Shown here piece by piece: positions 8,422 to 16,520 of a stretch of 64,000 bases of DNA (its first letter is position 1; each line of letters opens with the position of its first letter). A program made the translations under genes and the position numbers. The notes beneath the pieces were generated by a model, which did no database searches, had not been told where the DNA came from, and worked only from the letters and a program-made list of their open reading frames with translations. Origin of the DNA: Comamonas thiooxydans (GTDB taxonomy: Bacteria > Pseudomonadota > Gammaproteobacteria > Burkholderiales > Burkholderiaceae_C); assembly GCF_002157685.2 (NCBI RefSeq), contig NZ_AP026738.1:1798001-1862000 (forward strand), read 5' to 3'.

Positions 8422-9624
8422 TCAGCCGACAAGGGCCTGAACCTCGTTCTCCAGATGGCGCAGCGCGCGCAGTTCGATCTGCTGCAGCTGCGCTTTCTGC
8501 GTTTCGGGCAGGCCCTGCAAAAGCGCGGCGGCGCCAAAGTCGCTGAGCAAGGCCTGCCCGGTCTGCAGATTGCACAGGATATTGTGGGCATACAGATCAC
8601 CATGCAGCAGACCGAGGCCGTGCAGATGGGTGATGGCAGAGCGTATGCCTTGCAGCAATTGGTGGGCCTGGCCAGCTTGCAGGCGCAGTTCGGGGTCATA
8701 GACGTCACGTGTACAGCTGTCGAGGCTTGGCGGCCCGGCCAGCGGCTGCATGGCCGCATCCAGCAGGGGCAGGGCCGTGGCTGTTTGCCCGTCAGGAGCA
8801 CCCATAACCTGCGCCAGTGGCGTCAGCAGATGAGGGTGCTGTCCTGCCGCAATGCCTGCTGCCAGTTCGGATTGCGGCGTGCCGTCGCTGGTCCGGGCGG
8901 CCTTGAAAACCTTGAGTGCCAACTCCTGTCCGTTGAGGCTGGCGCGGTAGATATGGCCGCTGGCACCTTCGCCCAGCTTGCCGGCGATTTGCAAATTTTG
9001 ATAAAAAATGGGCTCAATCCCATGCCCTGAAAGCGTATCCAGCTCCTGTTTTTGAGTTAATGGATTGCCTGCCAGCGCCAGCCATGCCAGGCGTGGCAGC
9101 CGGAAGATGACTTCAGGAGCATCTTCGAAACGGTTGCTTGCAATGCGCAGCAACTCCAGCGCCTGGCAATGCTCCAGGCTCCGGGGCAGCTGTCTCAGCT
9201 GGTTGCACGACAGCATGAGCTTTTGCAGGCGCGTGCATCGGCCCATGGATTCGGGCAGCCGCTGCACGCGGTTGTCCGTGAGAATCAGCCAGCGCAAGCG
9301 TGGCGGCAGGCTGTCCTCGGGCACATGCTCGATGCGGCAGGCCTTGAAGCCCACCATTTCAAGTTGCGGCATGCGGCCCAGCACGCGGGGCAGTTCGCTG
9401 AACGGATTGTTCGAGGCAAACAGAATACGCAGCCGCGCAAAACGCGTCAGCTCTTCTGGCAATGTGGTGAGCTGGTTGTCCGACAGATCGAGGATCTCCA
9501 GCGTCTCGGCCAGCTGATAAAGCGCGGCGGGGAACTCGGTCAGCCCATCGCTGAGCCTGATATGGTGTGTGCGGGCCAGTGAACCATTGGCCAGCCCGGA
9601 GTGAAACTGCTCTAGCGTCAACAT
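8422..9624 (-). CDS. Leucine-rich-repeat protein with C-terminal Ser/Thr protein kinase domain
   Basis: A 400-residue cytoplasmic protein. Residues ~20-195 hold about seven LRRs of the LxxLxLSxNxLxxLPxxL type (LDLSDNQLTTLP, LILTDNRVQRLP, LMLSCNQLRQLP). Residues ~212-400 form a small kinase domain: glycine loop GKLGEGASGHIY, Lys238 in LALKVF, catalytic loop HGDLYAHNIL (Asp343, Asn348) and DFG at 362-364. The HGD in place of HRD and the very short stretch after DFG, with no visible APE motif, indicate a minimal lipopolysaccharide-kinase-like C-lobe. The substrate is unknown; the LRRs probably recruit it. It ends 4 bases from the convergent metQ copy 2. Confidence 0.85.
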   Translation of the reverse strand: MLTLEQFHSGLANGSLARTHHIRLSDGLTEFPAALYQLAETLEILDLSDNQLTTLPEELTRFARLRILFASNNPFSELPRVLGRMPQLEMVGFKACRIEHVPEDSLPPRLRWLILTDNRVQRLPESMGRCTRLQKLMLSCNQLRQLPRSLEHCQALELLRIASNRFEDAPEVIFRLPRLAWLALAGNPLTQKQELDTLSGHGIEPIFYQNLQIAGKLGEGASGHIYRASLNGQELALKVFKAARTSDGTPQSELAAGIAAGQHPHLLTPLAQVMGAPDGQTATALPLLDAAMQPLAGPPSLDSCTRDVYDPELRLQAGQAHQLLQGIRSAITHLHGLGLLHGDLYAHNILCNLQTGQALLSDFGAAALLQGLPETQKAQLQQIELRALRHLENEVQALVG

Positions 9625-9689
9625 AGGACGCGCAGTCTACGCCCTGCGCACCCGATACACCTCAAACACACAATGCACGGAATGCCTGC

Positions 9690-10667
9690 ATGAAAATCTT
9701 CAAAGACCTGCCTGCGCTGGTGCAGGCGTTGTCCGAGCTGGCGCTGAGCGACTGGGTGGATCTGCCCGCCGACGCCGCTGCCCAGCTCGATGCGCCACAT
9801 CAGTCCCCGCCTGCAGATTTGCTGGCTCAGCCTGCTTTGCGCTTTGTGGTGCGCGATGCGAATGAGGTGCCGCGCATGGGCCATAGGCCCTGGATGCCGG
9901 TTGCGGTGCTCGCTCAGATGCACTGGCCTTCACCATCGGACGTGGTGGCATGGTCTCGTTTTCTGCAGGCCGAGTTCGGGCGCAGCCAGCGCTCTGTAGA
10001 AAACCATGATGTGTGGGATGAGGCCGACGTGCCCGAGCCGTATTGGCTGCCCGCCGATGCTTCGTTCGAGCAGCGGCTGGCCTATTGGCATCAAGGCCTG
10101 CAAGCCCATGCCTGGATGGACGAAGAGCCTGCCCAAGCCAAGCCTTTCAGCCAGGCCGAGCTGCACCTGTGCGAATGGCGCCTGGGTTGCAATCTGCCCC
10201 AGTCCTTGCGTGACTATCTTTTGCAACTGGGTGTGCTGGACTGGGCCGAGCGTTTGCTGAGTCCGCGCTTTGATCTGGTGGCGCCGGAGGCAGACATGGA
10301 CGCCATCGGTCCGGTGCAAGTCGTGTTCCCGGGTATCGCCGATATTGTGGAAATGAGTGCGCCGCAACAGGCACAGGTCTTGATGGCGCAGTTGAATGAG
10401 CTGGTGGTGTTCGGTGACTACCTGGGCAATGGCAATCTCTGGTGCTTTGACCGCCGCGATGGCTCTGTCTGGTATCTGGACCATGACAGCAGCCCCTTGC
10501 TGGCCCGTATGTTTGACGATGCGGGTGACTATCTGGACGCGCTGGCTCTGATGTCGCTATGCCGCAGTCACGCCGTGGCCCAGGGGCGGGGTGATGGCGA
10601 TGAGCAGGCCGAAGTGCTGCTGGCAAAGCGCTTTGGGCGGGCGCTGATCAGGAAATGGATGTACTGA
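9690..10667 (+). CDS. SMI1/KNR4 (SUKH)-like protein
   Basis: A 325-residue protein with no signal peptide. Residues ~145-300 resemble the SUKH fold: a helix with LGCNLPQSLRDYLLQLG, then a core strand region FGDYLGNGNLWCFDRRDG and WYLDHDSS. SUKH proteins often serve as immunity proteins against polymorphic toxins. The N-terminal ~140 residues are not recognised. The gene abuts the ankyrin gene (1-base gap), so the two are probably co-translated. No toxin gene lies beside them; assignment to immunity is an inference. Confidence 0.6.
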   Translation: MKIFKDLPALVQALSELALSDWVDLPADAAAQLDAPHQSPPADLLAQPALRFVVRDANEVPRMGHRPWMPVAVLAQMHWPSPSDVVAWSRFLQAEFGRSQRSVENHDVWDEADVPEPYWLPADASFEQRLAYWHQGLQAHAWMDEEPAQAKPFSQAELHLCEWRLGCNLPQSLRDYLLQLGVLDWAERLLSPRFDLVAPEADMDAIGPVQVVFPGIADIVEMSAPQQAQVLMAQLNELVVFGDYLGNGNLWCFDRRDGSVWYLDHDSSPLLARMFDDAGDYLDALALMSLCRSHAVAQGRGDGDEQAEVLLAKRFGRALIRKWMY

Positions 10668-10668
10668 G

Positions 10669-11178
10669 ATGACTATGAAACTGCTCAAGGCCGCTGAAAA
10701 AGGCGATATCGCTGCGCTGGAGCTGCGCCTGAAGGACGGTGACGATATCGCCTATGTGCAAAAGAGCACAGGCCTCAATGCGCTGATCACAGCCCTCAAT
10801 TGCGGCAACGATGCTGCGGCCCAATGGCTGGTGGAGCAAGGCAGTCCGCTGGATCAGGTGAGCCTGGCAACCGGTATGACCGCCACCGCCTGGGCGGCCT
10901 TCAACGGGCGCACAGAGATGCTGCAAGCGCTGCGGCAAGCGGGGGCCGATCTCGACAAGACAGGGGATGACAAAGGCCGAACCCCGTATCTGATTGCCGT
11001 GGACCATGGCGCGTGGGAGGCCGTACGCTGGTTCTGGTCGGCCGGGGTCGACCTCCAGCGAAGAGACACCCAGGGTCGCAATGCCCATGATCTGCTGGTG
11101 TGCAGCGGTCGTGATGTGCCCGGGGATCTGCTGGAGCGTGTGGCAGGCCATGCGGCCGTACCGCCCGCGGGGCGGTGA
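10669..11178 (+). CDS. Ankyrin repeat protein
   Basis: A 169-residue protein made of about four ankyrin repeats (LLKAAEKGDIAALELRLKDG; GLNALITALNCGNDAAAQWL; GMTATAWAAFNGRTEMLQAL; GRTPYLIAVDHGAWEAVRWF). It has no signal peptide and probably binds a protein partner. It is coupled to the SUKH-like gene upstream, and ankyrin proteins, like SUKH proteins, are recurrent in toxin-immunity arrays. It ends 3 bases before a perfect 16-bp hairpin. Confidence 0.75.
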   Translation: MTMKLLKAAEKGDIAALELRLKDGDDIAYVQKSTGLNALITALNCGNDAAAQWLVEQGSPLDQVSLATGMTATAWAAFNGRTEMLQALRQAGADLDKTGDDKGRTPYLIAVDHGAWEAVRWFWSAGVDLQRRDTQGRNAHDLLVCSGRDVPGDLLERVAGHAAVPPAGR

Positions 11179-11180
11179 CG

Positions 11181-11216
11181 CGATGACGATGCCATGTTTG
11201 CATGGCATCGTCATCG
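11181..11216. terminator. Perfect 16-bp hairpin between convergent genes
   Basis: CGATGACGATGCCATG pairs perfectly with CATGGCATCGTCATCG around a TTTG loop. It lies between the ankyrin gene and the convergent copper gene, where a two-way terminator would be expected, but neither strand has a T-tract. It may terminate weakly, protect mRNA 3' ends, or be a small repeat. Confidence 0.5.
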
Positions 11217-11235
11217 CCTCAACGGCGAGATTGCA

Positions 11236-11604
11236 TCAGGACGCTGGCTGGATACGGGTGATGATCAGCGATCCATCCTTGTCCTCTGCATGGAACAGTA
11301 CCTTGTCGCCGGCCTTGAAAGAGGCCGACTGTGCAGAGCCTGACAGCGCAAACACCATGGTCATGGGAGGCATGTCCAGGTTCTTGATTTCTTCATGGCG
11401 AATCGTCAACTTGCCTGTGCGGGCATCCACACGGGTGATTTCACCGGCGGTCAGCACATCGGTCTGGCCAGCCGGTGCGGCTGTCGAAGCATCGGCCATC
11501 GCCCCATGGCCTGCGTGCGCCGAGTGATCCTGTGCGATAGCGGGGGCTGCCAGTGCAATGCCGAGGCTCAGGGCTGCCAAAGTGGTGTGAAAGAGGTTTC
11601 TCAT
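11236..11604 (-). CDS. CusF-like periplasmic copper-binding protein
   Basis: A 122-residue exported protein with a signal peptide ending near APAIAQ. The mature part begins with a His-rich tract (DHSAHAGHGAM) and then a small beta-barrel with LDMPPMTMVFAL, the Met-rich copper site of CusF-like proteins. Expected role: periplasmic Cu(I)/Ag(I) chaperone. Two adjacent ATGs (11607 and 11604) are possible; AGGAG is better spaced for 11604. It is the last gene of the leftward copper operon, 25 bases after the DUF411 gene. Confidence 0.85.
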   Translation of the reverse strand: MRNLFHTTLAALSLGIALAAPAIAQDHSAHAGHGAMADASTAAPAGQTDVLTAGEITRVDARTGKLTIRHEEIKNLDMPPMTMVFALSGSAQSASFKAGDKVLFHAEDKDGSLIITRIQPAS

Positions 11605-11629
11605 CATGTTCTCCTGAATTGAGGGAGGG

Positions 11630-12118
11630 TCAGCCGCGATAGCTGGTGAAGACGGAGGTGCTGACATCGCTGTTCATGAGGTTCTTGGTGACCAGCAGCA
11701 CGTCATAGGGGTCTTTGCGGCCGCCGTATTCGGGGCCGTCCATGCCGGGGCTGCCAATCGGCATGCCCGGTACGGTGATGCCCAGCGCCTTGGGTTTTTG
11801 CTTCAGCAGCTTGTGCACATCGGCGGCAGGCACATGGCCTTCAACCAGATAACCGCCCACCAGGGCGGTATGGCAGGAACCCAGGCGGGTAGGCAGGCCC
11901 AGCTTGGCGCGTACGGCGCTGTTGCCCACGTCGTGCACCTTGACGGCGAAGCCAGCCCGCTCCATCAGGGCAATCCAGTCCTTGCAGCAGCCGCAGTTCG
12001 GGTCTTTCCAGACCTCCATGGCAATCTTGGCGGGAGCAGCCGCCATTGCTGGCAGCGCAGCCATGCCGGCAGCGGCGGCCAGCAGATGCAGGACGTGGCG
12101 ACGGTTGGTGCTTGTCAT
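11630..12118 (-). CDS. DUF411 domain metal-binding protein
   Basis: A 162-residue exported protein. The N-terminus TNRRHVLHLLAAAAG with two Arg ahead of a hydrophobic stretch suggests Sec or possibly Tat export. The mature domain has VWKDPNCGCCKDWIALME, the CxCC metal site of DUF411, followed by the conserved LGSCHTALVGGYLVEGHVPA. Family members sit in copper/silver resistance clusters, as here between the cupredoxin and CusF-like genes; biochemical role unproven. Confidence 0.85.
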   Translation of the reverse strand: MTSTNRRHVLHLLAAAAGMAALPAMAAAPAKIAMEVWKDPNCGCCKDWIALMERAGFAVKVHDVGNSAVRAKLGLPTRLGSCHTALVGGYLVEGHVPAADVHKLLKQKPKALGITVPGMPIGSPGMDGPEYGGRKDPYDVLLVTKNLMNSDVSTSVFTSYRG

Positions 12119-12137
12119 CGGGAGTTCCTTTCTTGCG

Positions 12138-12620
12138 TTATTCGGTGACGGTGAAGCGTCCCGTCATGCCGGCCTGGTAGTGGCCGGCAATCAGGCAGGC
12201 GAAGTCGAATTCGCCTGCGCGGTTGAAGCTCCAGACCATGTCTTCGGTCTGGCCTGTGGCTACATGGGCCATATAGGGCTCGGCATGCTCCATGCCGGGG
12301 TACTTGAGCATCATCTGCGCGTGCTCATCAAGCGATGCCCGGGTGCCCAGCACCATTTCGTGCATGAGACGGCCTTTGTTGACCACGCGCAGGCGCAGGG
12401 TTTCGCCCTTTTTCACGCTGAAATGACTGGGGTTGAAGCGCATGTCGTCCGTCATCTGGATGGTGATGGTGCGCTGGGCGTCCCTGGCCTCGGCTGCAAT
12501 GCCCCAGGGCTTTTGCTCCTTGATCACGGGACCGCTGGCATGGGCGTTGTTTCCATGCGCAAAACTAGCGCTGGTGATTGCTGCCAAAGCGCAGGCAGCT
12601 ATGAAATGAATAGTCTTCAT
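12138..12620 (-). CDS. Cupredoxin-family copper protein
   Basis: A 160-residue exported protein with signal peptide (MKTIHFIAACALAAITSASF). The core has MRFNPSHFSVKKGETLRLRV, then HEMVLG and, near the C-terminus, CLIAGHYQAGM, which supplies the Cys-His-Met of a type 1 copper site. It is a periplasmic electron carrier or copper-binding partner of the multicopper oxidase encoded 16 bases upstream in the same operon. Confidence 0.85.
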   Translation of the reverse strand: MKTIHFIAACALAAITSASFAHGNNAHASGPVIKEQKPWGIAAEARDAQRTITIQMTDDMRFNPSHFSVKKGETLRLRVVNKGRLMHEMVLGTRASLDEHAQMMLKYPGMEHAEPYMAHVATGQTEDMVWSFNRAGEFDFACLIAGHYQAGMTGRFTVTE

Positions 12621-12635
12621 GGGAGTCTCCTGGCG

Positions 12636-14042
12636 TCAGTGCTGGGTGTGTGCACCCGTGGCGGGGCCGGTTTCGGGTTTGCGTACGGTGGCGGCACCGG
12701 GAGCGGTGCCGGGCGTGGTCTGGCGGGGGGCCTTGGCATCGAAAGGCGCGCCCTGCCATTCATAGGCCCTGGTGCCCTTGGGTTGCTGATACCAGCCGGG
12801 ATCGCCGTAGTCGTTGGCACCCAGGTTTTTGCGCACCTTGAAGCTGGTGAACATCCCGCCCATTTCGATAGGGCCGTAAGGGCCCTGGCCGGTCATCATG
12901 GGGAAGGTGTTGTCGGGCAGAGGCATTTCCATGGCGCCCATATCGCCCATGCCGCGCTCGCCCATCAGCATGTAGTCGGGCACGATCTTCTGGATCTTGC
13001 CCACCAGGCCGCGGTGGTCCACGCCGATCATGGTGGGCACGTCGTGACCCATGGCGCCCATGGTGTGGTGGCTCTTGTGGCAGTGGAAAGCCCAGTCGCC
13101 GGGTTCGTCGGCAATGAATTCCACCTGGCGCATCTGGCCCACGGCCACATCCGTCGTCACCTCGGGCCAGCGGGCGGACTTCGGCACGGGGCCGCCGTCG
13201 GTGCCCGTGACCTCGAACTCATGGCCGTGGATATGGATGGGGTGGTTGGTCATGGTCAGATTGCCCACGCGGATGCGCACCTTGTCACCCTGACGAGCCA
13301 CCAGCGGGCTGATGGCGGGGAAGGCGCGGCTGTTGAAAGTCCAGATATTGAAATCCGTCATCTCATTGATGCGCGGCGTCATGGTGCCGGGCTCGACCGC
13401 ATAGGCGCTGAGCAGGAAGGCATAGTCGCGCTGCACCTTGTCGATCAGCGGGTGGGCTGTCTTGGGGTGAGTGATCCACAAGCCCATCATGCCCATGGCC
13501 ATCTGCACCATCTCATCCGAATGCGGGTGGTACATGAAGGTGCCGGGGCGGCGCGCCTCGAACTCATAGACGAAGGTCTTGCCCGGCGGGATATGGGGCT
13601 GGTTCAGGCCTCCCACACCGTCCATGCCATTGGGCAGACGCTGGCCATGCCAGTGGATGGTGGTGCTCTCGGGCAGGCGGTTGGTGACGAAGATGCGCAC
13701 CTTGTCGCCTTCCACCACCTCGATCGTGGGGCCTGGCGACTGGCCGTTGTAGCCCCACATATTGACGAAGAAGCCGGGCGCCACCTCGCGCACCACGGGC
13801 TCGGCCACGAGGTGGAACTCCTTGACGCCCGCATTCATGCGCCAGGGCGTGGTCCAGCCGTTGAGCGTGACCACGGGTTGGTAGGGGCGACCGTTGGGCG
13901 GCGTCAGAGGCGCGGCCGTGTCGGCGCTGCCTTGAATGACGGGCTCGGGCAGGGCCGCCATGGCAACCCGGCTGACGGCCATTGAAGTGGTGGCGGCTGC
14001 CACTGCAGTGGCAGCGCCGGTGAAAAAGGATCGGCGTTGCAT
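12636..14042 (-). CDS. Multicopper oxidase (copper oxidase of the CopA/CueO class)
   Basis: A 468-residue exported protein. MQRRSFFTGAATAVAAA is a twin-arginine signal. Copper-ligand motifs are IHWHGQRLPNG and MYHPHSDE in the first half and HPIHIHGHEFEVTG and WAFHCHKSHHTMGAM near the C-terminus, so the type 1 and trinuclear sites appear complete. A Met-rich stretch (MGERGMGDMGAMEMPLPDN) near residue 360 fits a cuprous oxidase. The probable function is periplasmic Cu(I) oxidation in copper tolerance. One base separates it from the TolC-type gene upstream. Confidence 0.9.
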   Translation of the reverse strand: MQRRSFFTGAATAVAAATTSMAVSRVAMAALPEPVIQGSADTAAPLTPPNGRPYQPVVTLNGWTTPWRMNAGVKEFHLVAEPVVREVAPGFFVNMWGYNGQSPGPTIEVVEGDKVRIFVTNRLPESTTIHWHGQRLPNGMDGVGGLNQPHIPPGKTFVYEFEARRPGTFMYHPHSDEMVQMAMGMMGLWITHPKTAHPLIDKVQRDYAFLLSAYAVEPGTMTPRINEMTDFNIWTFNSRAFPAISPLVARQGDKVRIRVGNLTMTNHPIHIHGHEFEVTGTDGGPVPKSARWPEVTTDVAVGQMRQVEFIADEPGDWAFHCHKSHHTMGAMGHDVPTMIGVDHRGLVGKIQKIVPDYMLMGERGMGDMGAMEMPLPDNTFPMMTGQGPYGPIEMGGMFTSFKVRKNLGANDYGDPGWYQQPKGTRAYEWQGAPFDAKAPRQTTPGTAPGAATVRKPETGPATGAHTQH

Positions 14043-14043
14043 A

Positions 14044-15477
14044 TCAGTGACCTGCTTCGTTGTTGGCAGCGGGCGCTGCGCTGGTGTTGACGGTGGGGGA
14101 GGTTCCTGGCGATGTGCCTGTCAGGGCCAGGCGCAGATCGGTCTCGGCCAGCCAGAAGTCGCGCTGTGCCTCGGTGGCGGTCACCACGGCCTGGGTGGTG
14201 CTGCGGGCCTGGGCCAACAGTTGCCACACACTCATGAACATGCCGTTGTAGCGGTAGACGGTTTCTTCCTGCATCAGCTTGGCCAAGGGCAGAACCTCGG
14301 CCTGCTGTTGCTGGGCCAGGTCGTAAGCCGTGCGGTAGGCCAGCCAGTTGCTGCGTGCTTCGCTGCGTGCGCGTATGGCGTTGTCGCGCAGCAGCGATGC
14401 GCTGCGCAGCACCTGGTTGCGTGCCATGCCGCGCGCGGCAAAGCCCCAGTCAAACAGCGGCAGCGGCACGTCGAACTCCCAGCCCTGGGTCTTGTCGCTG
14501 TGGCCGGTGGCGCGTTCAGTACTGGTGTTGTTGCTGTAGCTGGCGCCGATATCGCCAAAGATGGTGCCAATCGTGGCCCAGCCCTGGCGTCCGGCGGTCA
14601 CATCCAGGTCGCGGCGCAGCGCGCCCAGATCCAGTCGCTGGCGCAGTGCCGTGGCCTCTGCGTCATCGCCGCTGCGCAATTCGGCTGTCTTCGGCAGGGC
14701 GGGCAGTTGGGCGGGCAGCTTGTAGGCCAGTTGCTGCCCCCAAAGACCCATGCGGCGGGCCAGCTGCTCACGTTCCAGCTGGGCGTTCAGACGCGCGCGT
14801 GCCAGCTGGGCGGCGGCCTGCTGCTGCTGGGCCAGCTCTCTGGCCTGGTCCATCTTGCTGAAGTTGCCGACCTGGGCCATGCGGCGGGCCAGCTCGCCGC
14901 CCAGGGCAGCCGCCTCATGCATGCGTTCGTTGGCGGCCAGGGCTTGCTCGGCTGCCACGGCGCGCAGCCAGGCGCGGCGTGTGTCGGAGGCCAGCAGCAG
15001 CACCTGCTGGGCGGCCGTCAGCGTGGCCTGTTCCATCTGCCAGCCCTGCCAGCGGCTGCGCCAGGGCAGGGTGATGAGCTGCACCAGGCCAAAGCTGAGC
15101 TGGCGCTCGATCTCGCGCTCGTGGCCGTTGCGAAAGCGGCCGAAGGTAAAGCTGGGGTTGGGCAGGGTCAGGACCTGCACGCGCTGCGCGTCGGCAATGC
15201 CGAGCTGCGCCAGCTGGGCCTGCAGACCGGGGTTGTTGAGCAGGGCGATGCGCACGGCGGTGTCGGCATCGACAGGGGTTTTGAGCCAGTCGGCAATCTG
15301 GGTCTGCGCATCCTGCAGGGCTTGCGCGTCCGGCGACGGCAGTTGTGCGCCCGCGGGCAGCCTGCCTTCGGTATGTCTGGCCACGTCGCCGCGAAGTCCG
15401 TCAGGCGAGATGCTGGCGCAGCCGGCCAGCGCCAGTGCGGCGAGCAAGGGCGCGGCTTTGAATGCAAGGCGCTTCAT
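14044..15477 (-). CDS. TolC-family outer-membrane efflux lipoprotein
   Basis: A 477-residue protein from the ATG at 15477. The signal peptide ends in a lipobox LALAGCAS, so it should be lipid-anchored like CusC/OprM. The rest is the long helical TolC repeat pattern (AALGGELARRMAQVGNFSKM; DYDLAQQQQ-type helices; LMQEETVYRYNGMFMSVWQL). It would form an outer-membrane channel, but no RND pump or membrane-fusion gene is beside it. An upstream in-frame ATG (15561) lacks a signal; GGAGG precedes 15477. Its start overlaps the stop of the upstream small gene (ATGA). Confidence 0.88.
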   Translation of the reverse strand: MKRLAFKAAPLLAALALAGCASISPDGLRGDVARHTEGRLPAGAQLPSPDAQALQDAQTQIADWLKTPVDADTAVRIALLNNPGLQAQLAQLGIADAQRVQVLTLPNPSFTFGRFRNGHEREIERQLSFGLVQLITLPWRSRWQGWQMEQATLTAAQQVLLLASDTRRAWLRAVAAEQALAANERMHEAAALGGELARRMAQVGNFSKMDQARELAQQQQAAAQLARARLNAQLEREQLARRMGLWGQQLAYKLPAQLPALPKTAELRSGDDAEATALRQRLDLGALRRDLDVTAGRQGWATIGTIFGDIGASYSNNTSTERATGHSDKTQGWEFDVPLPLFDWGFAARGMARNQVLRSASLLRDNAIRARSEARSNWLAYRTAYDLAQQQQAEVLPLAKLMQEETVYRYNGMFMSVWQLLAQARSTTQAVVTATEAQRDFWLAETDLRLALTGTSPGTSPTVNTSAAPAANNEAGH

Positions 15478-15833
15478 GGCTGGCCTCCGTGATGGTGCTG
15501 ATGTGCGGAAGTACCGCTGTCCGGGGCTGGGCCGGAGGCATTGCCCTGGGATTTTTCCCACCTGAGCACATCGCCATGGCCGCGCGGGAACTCGCTTACC
15601 GCGGCATTGGCGGCCTTCCAGTCACCGGGCTGGGCGACGATGGCCGCGCTGGCGGCAAGCGGCTGGTGCTGCAGCGCCAGCGTGGGAGCGGCGGGGTTGA
15701 AAACGCTGTGACTGCTGGCCGGGGACTGGGCCACCGGGAGAGTCGGCGCGGACGGCTGGGCCAGGACCGGCGGGCTGACGCCGGCCATGAGCAAAGCCAT
15801 GGCTGTCAAAGAAAGAGGATGCGCTTGGCGCAT
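15474..15833 (-). CDS. Small exported protein of the copper operon, function unknown
   Basis: A 119-residue protein with a signal peptide (MRQAHPLSLTAMALLMAG..VLAQ). The mature part is Ala/Pro/Ser-rich and low in complexity, contains DWKAANAAVSEFPRGHGDVLRWE, and ends in a His cluster (SAHQHHHGGQP) that could bind metal. The stop overlaps the start of the TolC-type gene by ATGA, so the two are translationally coupled. I do not recognise a family. Confidence 0.7.
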   Translation of the reverse strand: MRQAHPLSLTAMALLMAGVSPPVLAQPSAPTLPVAQSPASSHSVFNPAAPTLALQHQPLAASAAIVAQPGDWKAANAAVSEFPRGHGDVLRWEKSQGNASGPAPDSGTSAHQHHHGGQP

Positions 15834-15897
15834 AGGGGATTCCTGTCGTCTAAAACCGGGAGAAAGTCCGCAGTTTTGAGCGTTTTTCGGCTCAAAC

Positions 15898-15930
15898 CTA
15901 GATAGCAAGCGCGATGGTTGCTATCAAAAT
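15898..15930. repeat. Degenerate intergenic repeat
   Basis: GATAGCAAGCGC..GTTGCTATCAAAA resembles the imperfect palindromes at 16468, 25686 and 26878 (core GATAGC / GCTATC next to a GCGCTT- or CATCAAG-type centre). Confidence 0.35.
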
Positions 15931-15948
15931 GCGGACGCACCTAGGGCG

Positions 15949-16416
15949 TCAGAGCGCAGAAATCGGTGGTTTGACGAGTTCGGCAGGCGCGGCGCTGGCA
16001 AAGCGCGCTGCACCATGGGCCGGCTGGGCGGCCAGGGGGAGGCTGGAGTGAAGCGTCAGCAACTCGGGGTTGGCCAGCGTCGAGTGGCAGATGCCGCAGG
16101 CCGTGCAATGGCCTTCATGCTGGTGGCAGTCGCTGTCGGCGGAATTGGCGCTGCAGGCCACGGCACCAACGGGGGCCGCCTTGTGGGACGGACCCATGTC
16201 GTGGTGCTCATGTGCCCGAGCATCGGCCGCGAGGCTTGCATGCGCGTGGTGCACAGCGGCTGCCATGGCGGCCACTTCACCCAGGCTTGGCGTCTGCACC
16301 AGCGCATGTCCCATGTGATGGGCCTGGTCGGTGTTCTGCTCCATGGCCATGGCATCGCCTGCCAGGCCACGCAGGGCCAGCAGCAAAACCATGAACAAGG
16401 AGAAAAAGCGACGCAT
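15949..16416 (-). CDS. His- and Cys-rich exported protein (DUF2946-like), putative metal binder
   Basis: A 155-residue protein with a signal peptide (MRRFFSLFMVLLLALRGLAG). The mature part is full of His (HHMGH, VHHAHA, HEHHDMG) and has a Cys cluster CHQHEGHCTACGICHSTLA, typical of small proteins next to copper and other metal resistance genes. It lies 115 bases upstream of the coupled small gene and TolC gene, and may be the first gene of the operon or separately transcribed. Confidence 0.65.
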   Translation of the reverse strand: MRRFFSLFMVLLLALRGLAGDAMAMEQNTDQAHHMGHALVQTPSLGEVAAMAAAVHHAHASLAADARAHEHHDMGPSHKAAPVGAVACSANSADSDCHQHEGHCTACGICHSTLANPELLTLHSSLPLAAQPAHGAARFASAAPAELVKPPISAL

Positions 16417-16434
16417 GGGCTGAATGATAGCGAA

Positions 16435-16457
16435 GGGCGGGGTTTAGTTCCCCGCCC
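16435..16457. other. GC-rich hairpin between the His-rich gene and the P-type ATPase gene
   Basis: GGGCGGGG pairs with CCCCGCCC around TTTAGTT. It lies beyond the 3' end of the ATPase gene and just upstream of the next leftward gene. It could stop ATPase transcripts, although no T-tract follows. Confidence 0.4.
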
Positions 16458-16467
16458 GGTGCAGTAA

Positions 16468-16512
16468 ATCGTAAATTAGATAGCTGCTTGTGCTTGCCCA
16501 TCAAGGGCTAAG
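16468..16512. repeat. Degenerate intergenic repeat
   Basis: ATAGCTGCTTGTGCTTGCCC and CATCAAGGGCTAAGG match, in part and on the opposite strand, the element at 26878-26938 (TGTGCTTGCTCATCAAGGG). Confidence 0.45.
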
Positions 16513-16520
16513 GTCGAATT

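Noticed and set aside
11904..13985. 693-codon plus-strand frame
   Set aside because: Antisense shadow of the DUF411, cupredoxin and multicopper oxidase genes in high-GC DNA.
13936..15492. 518-codon plus-strand frame
   Set aside because: Antisense shadow of the TolC-type gene.
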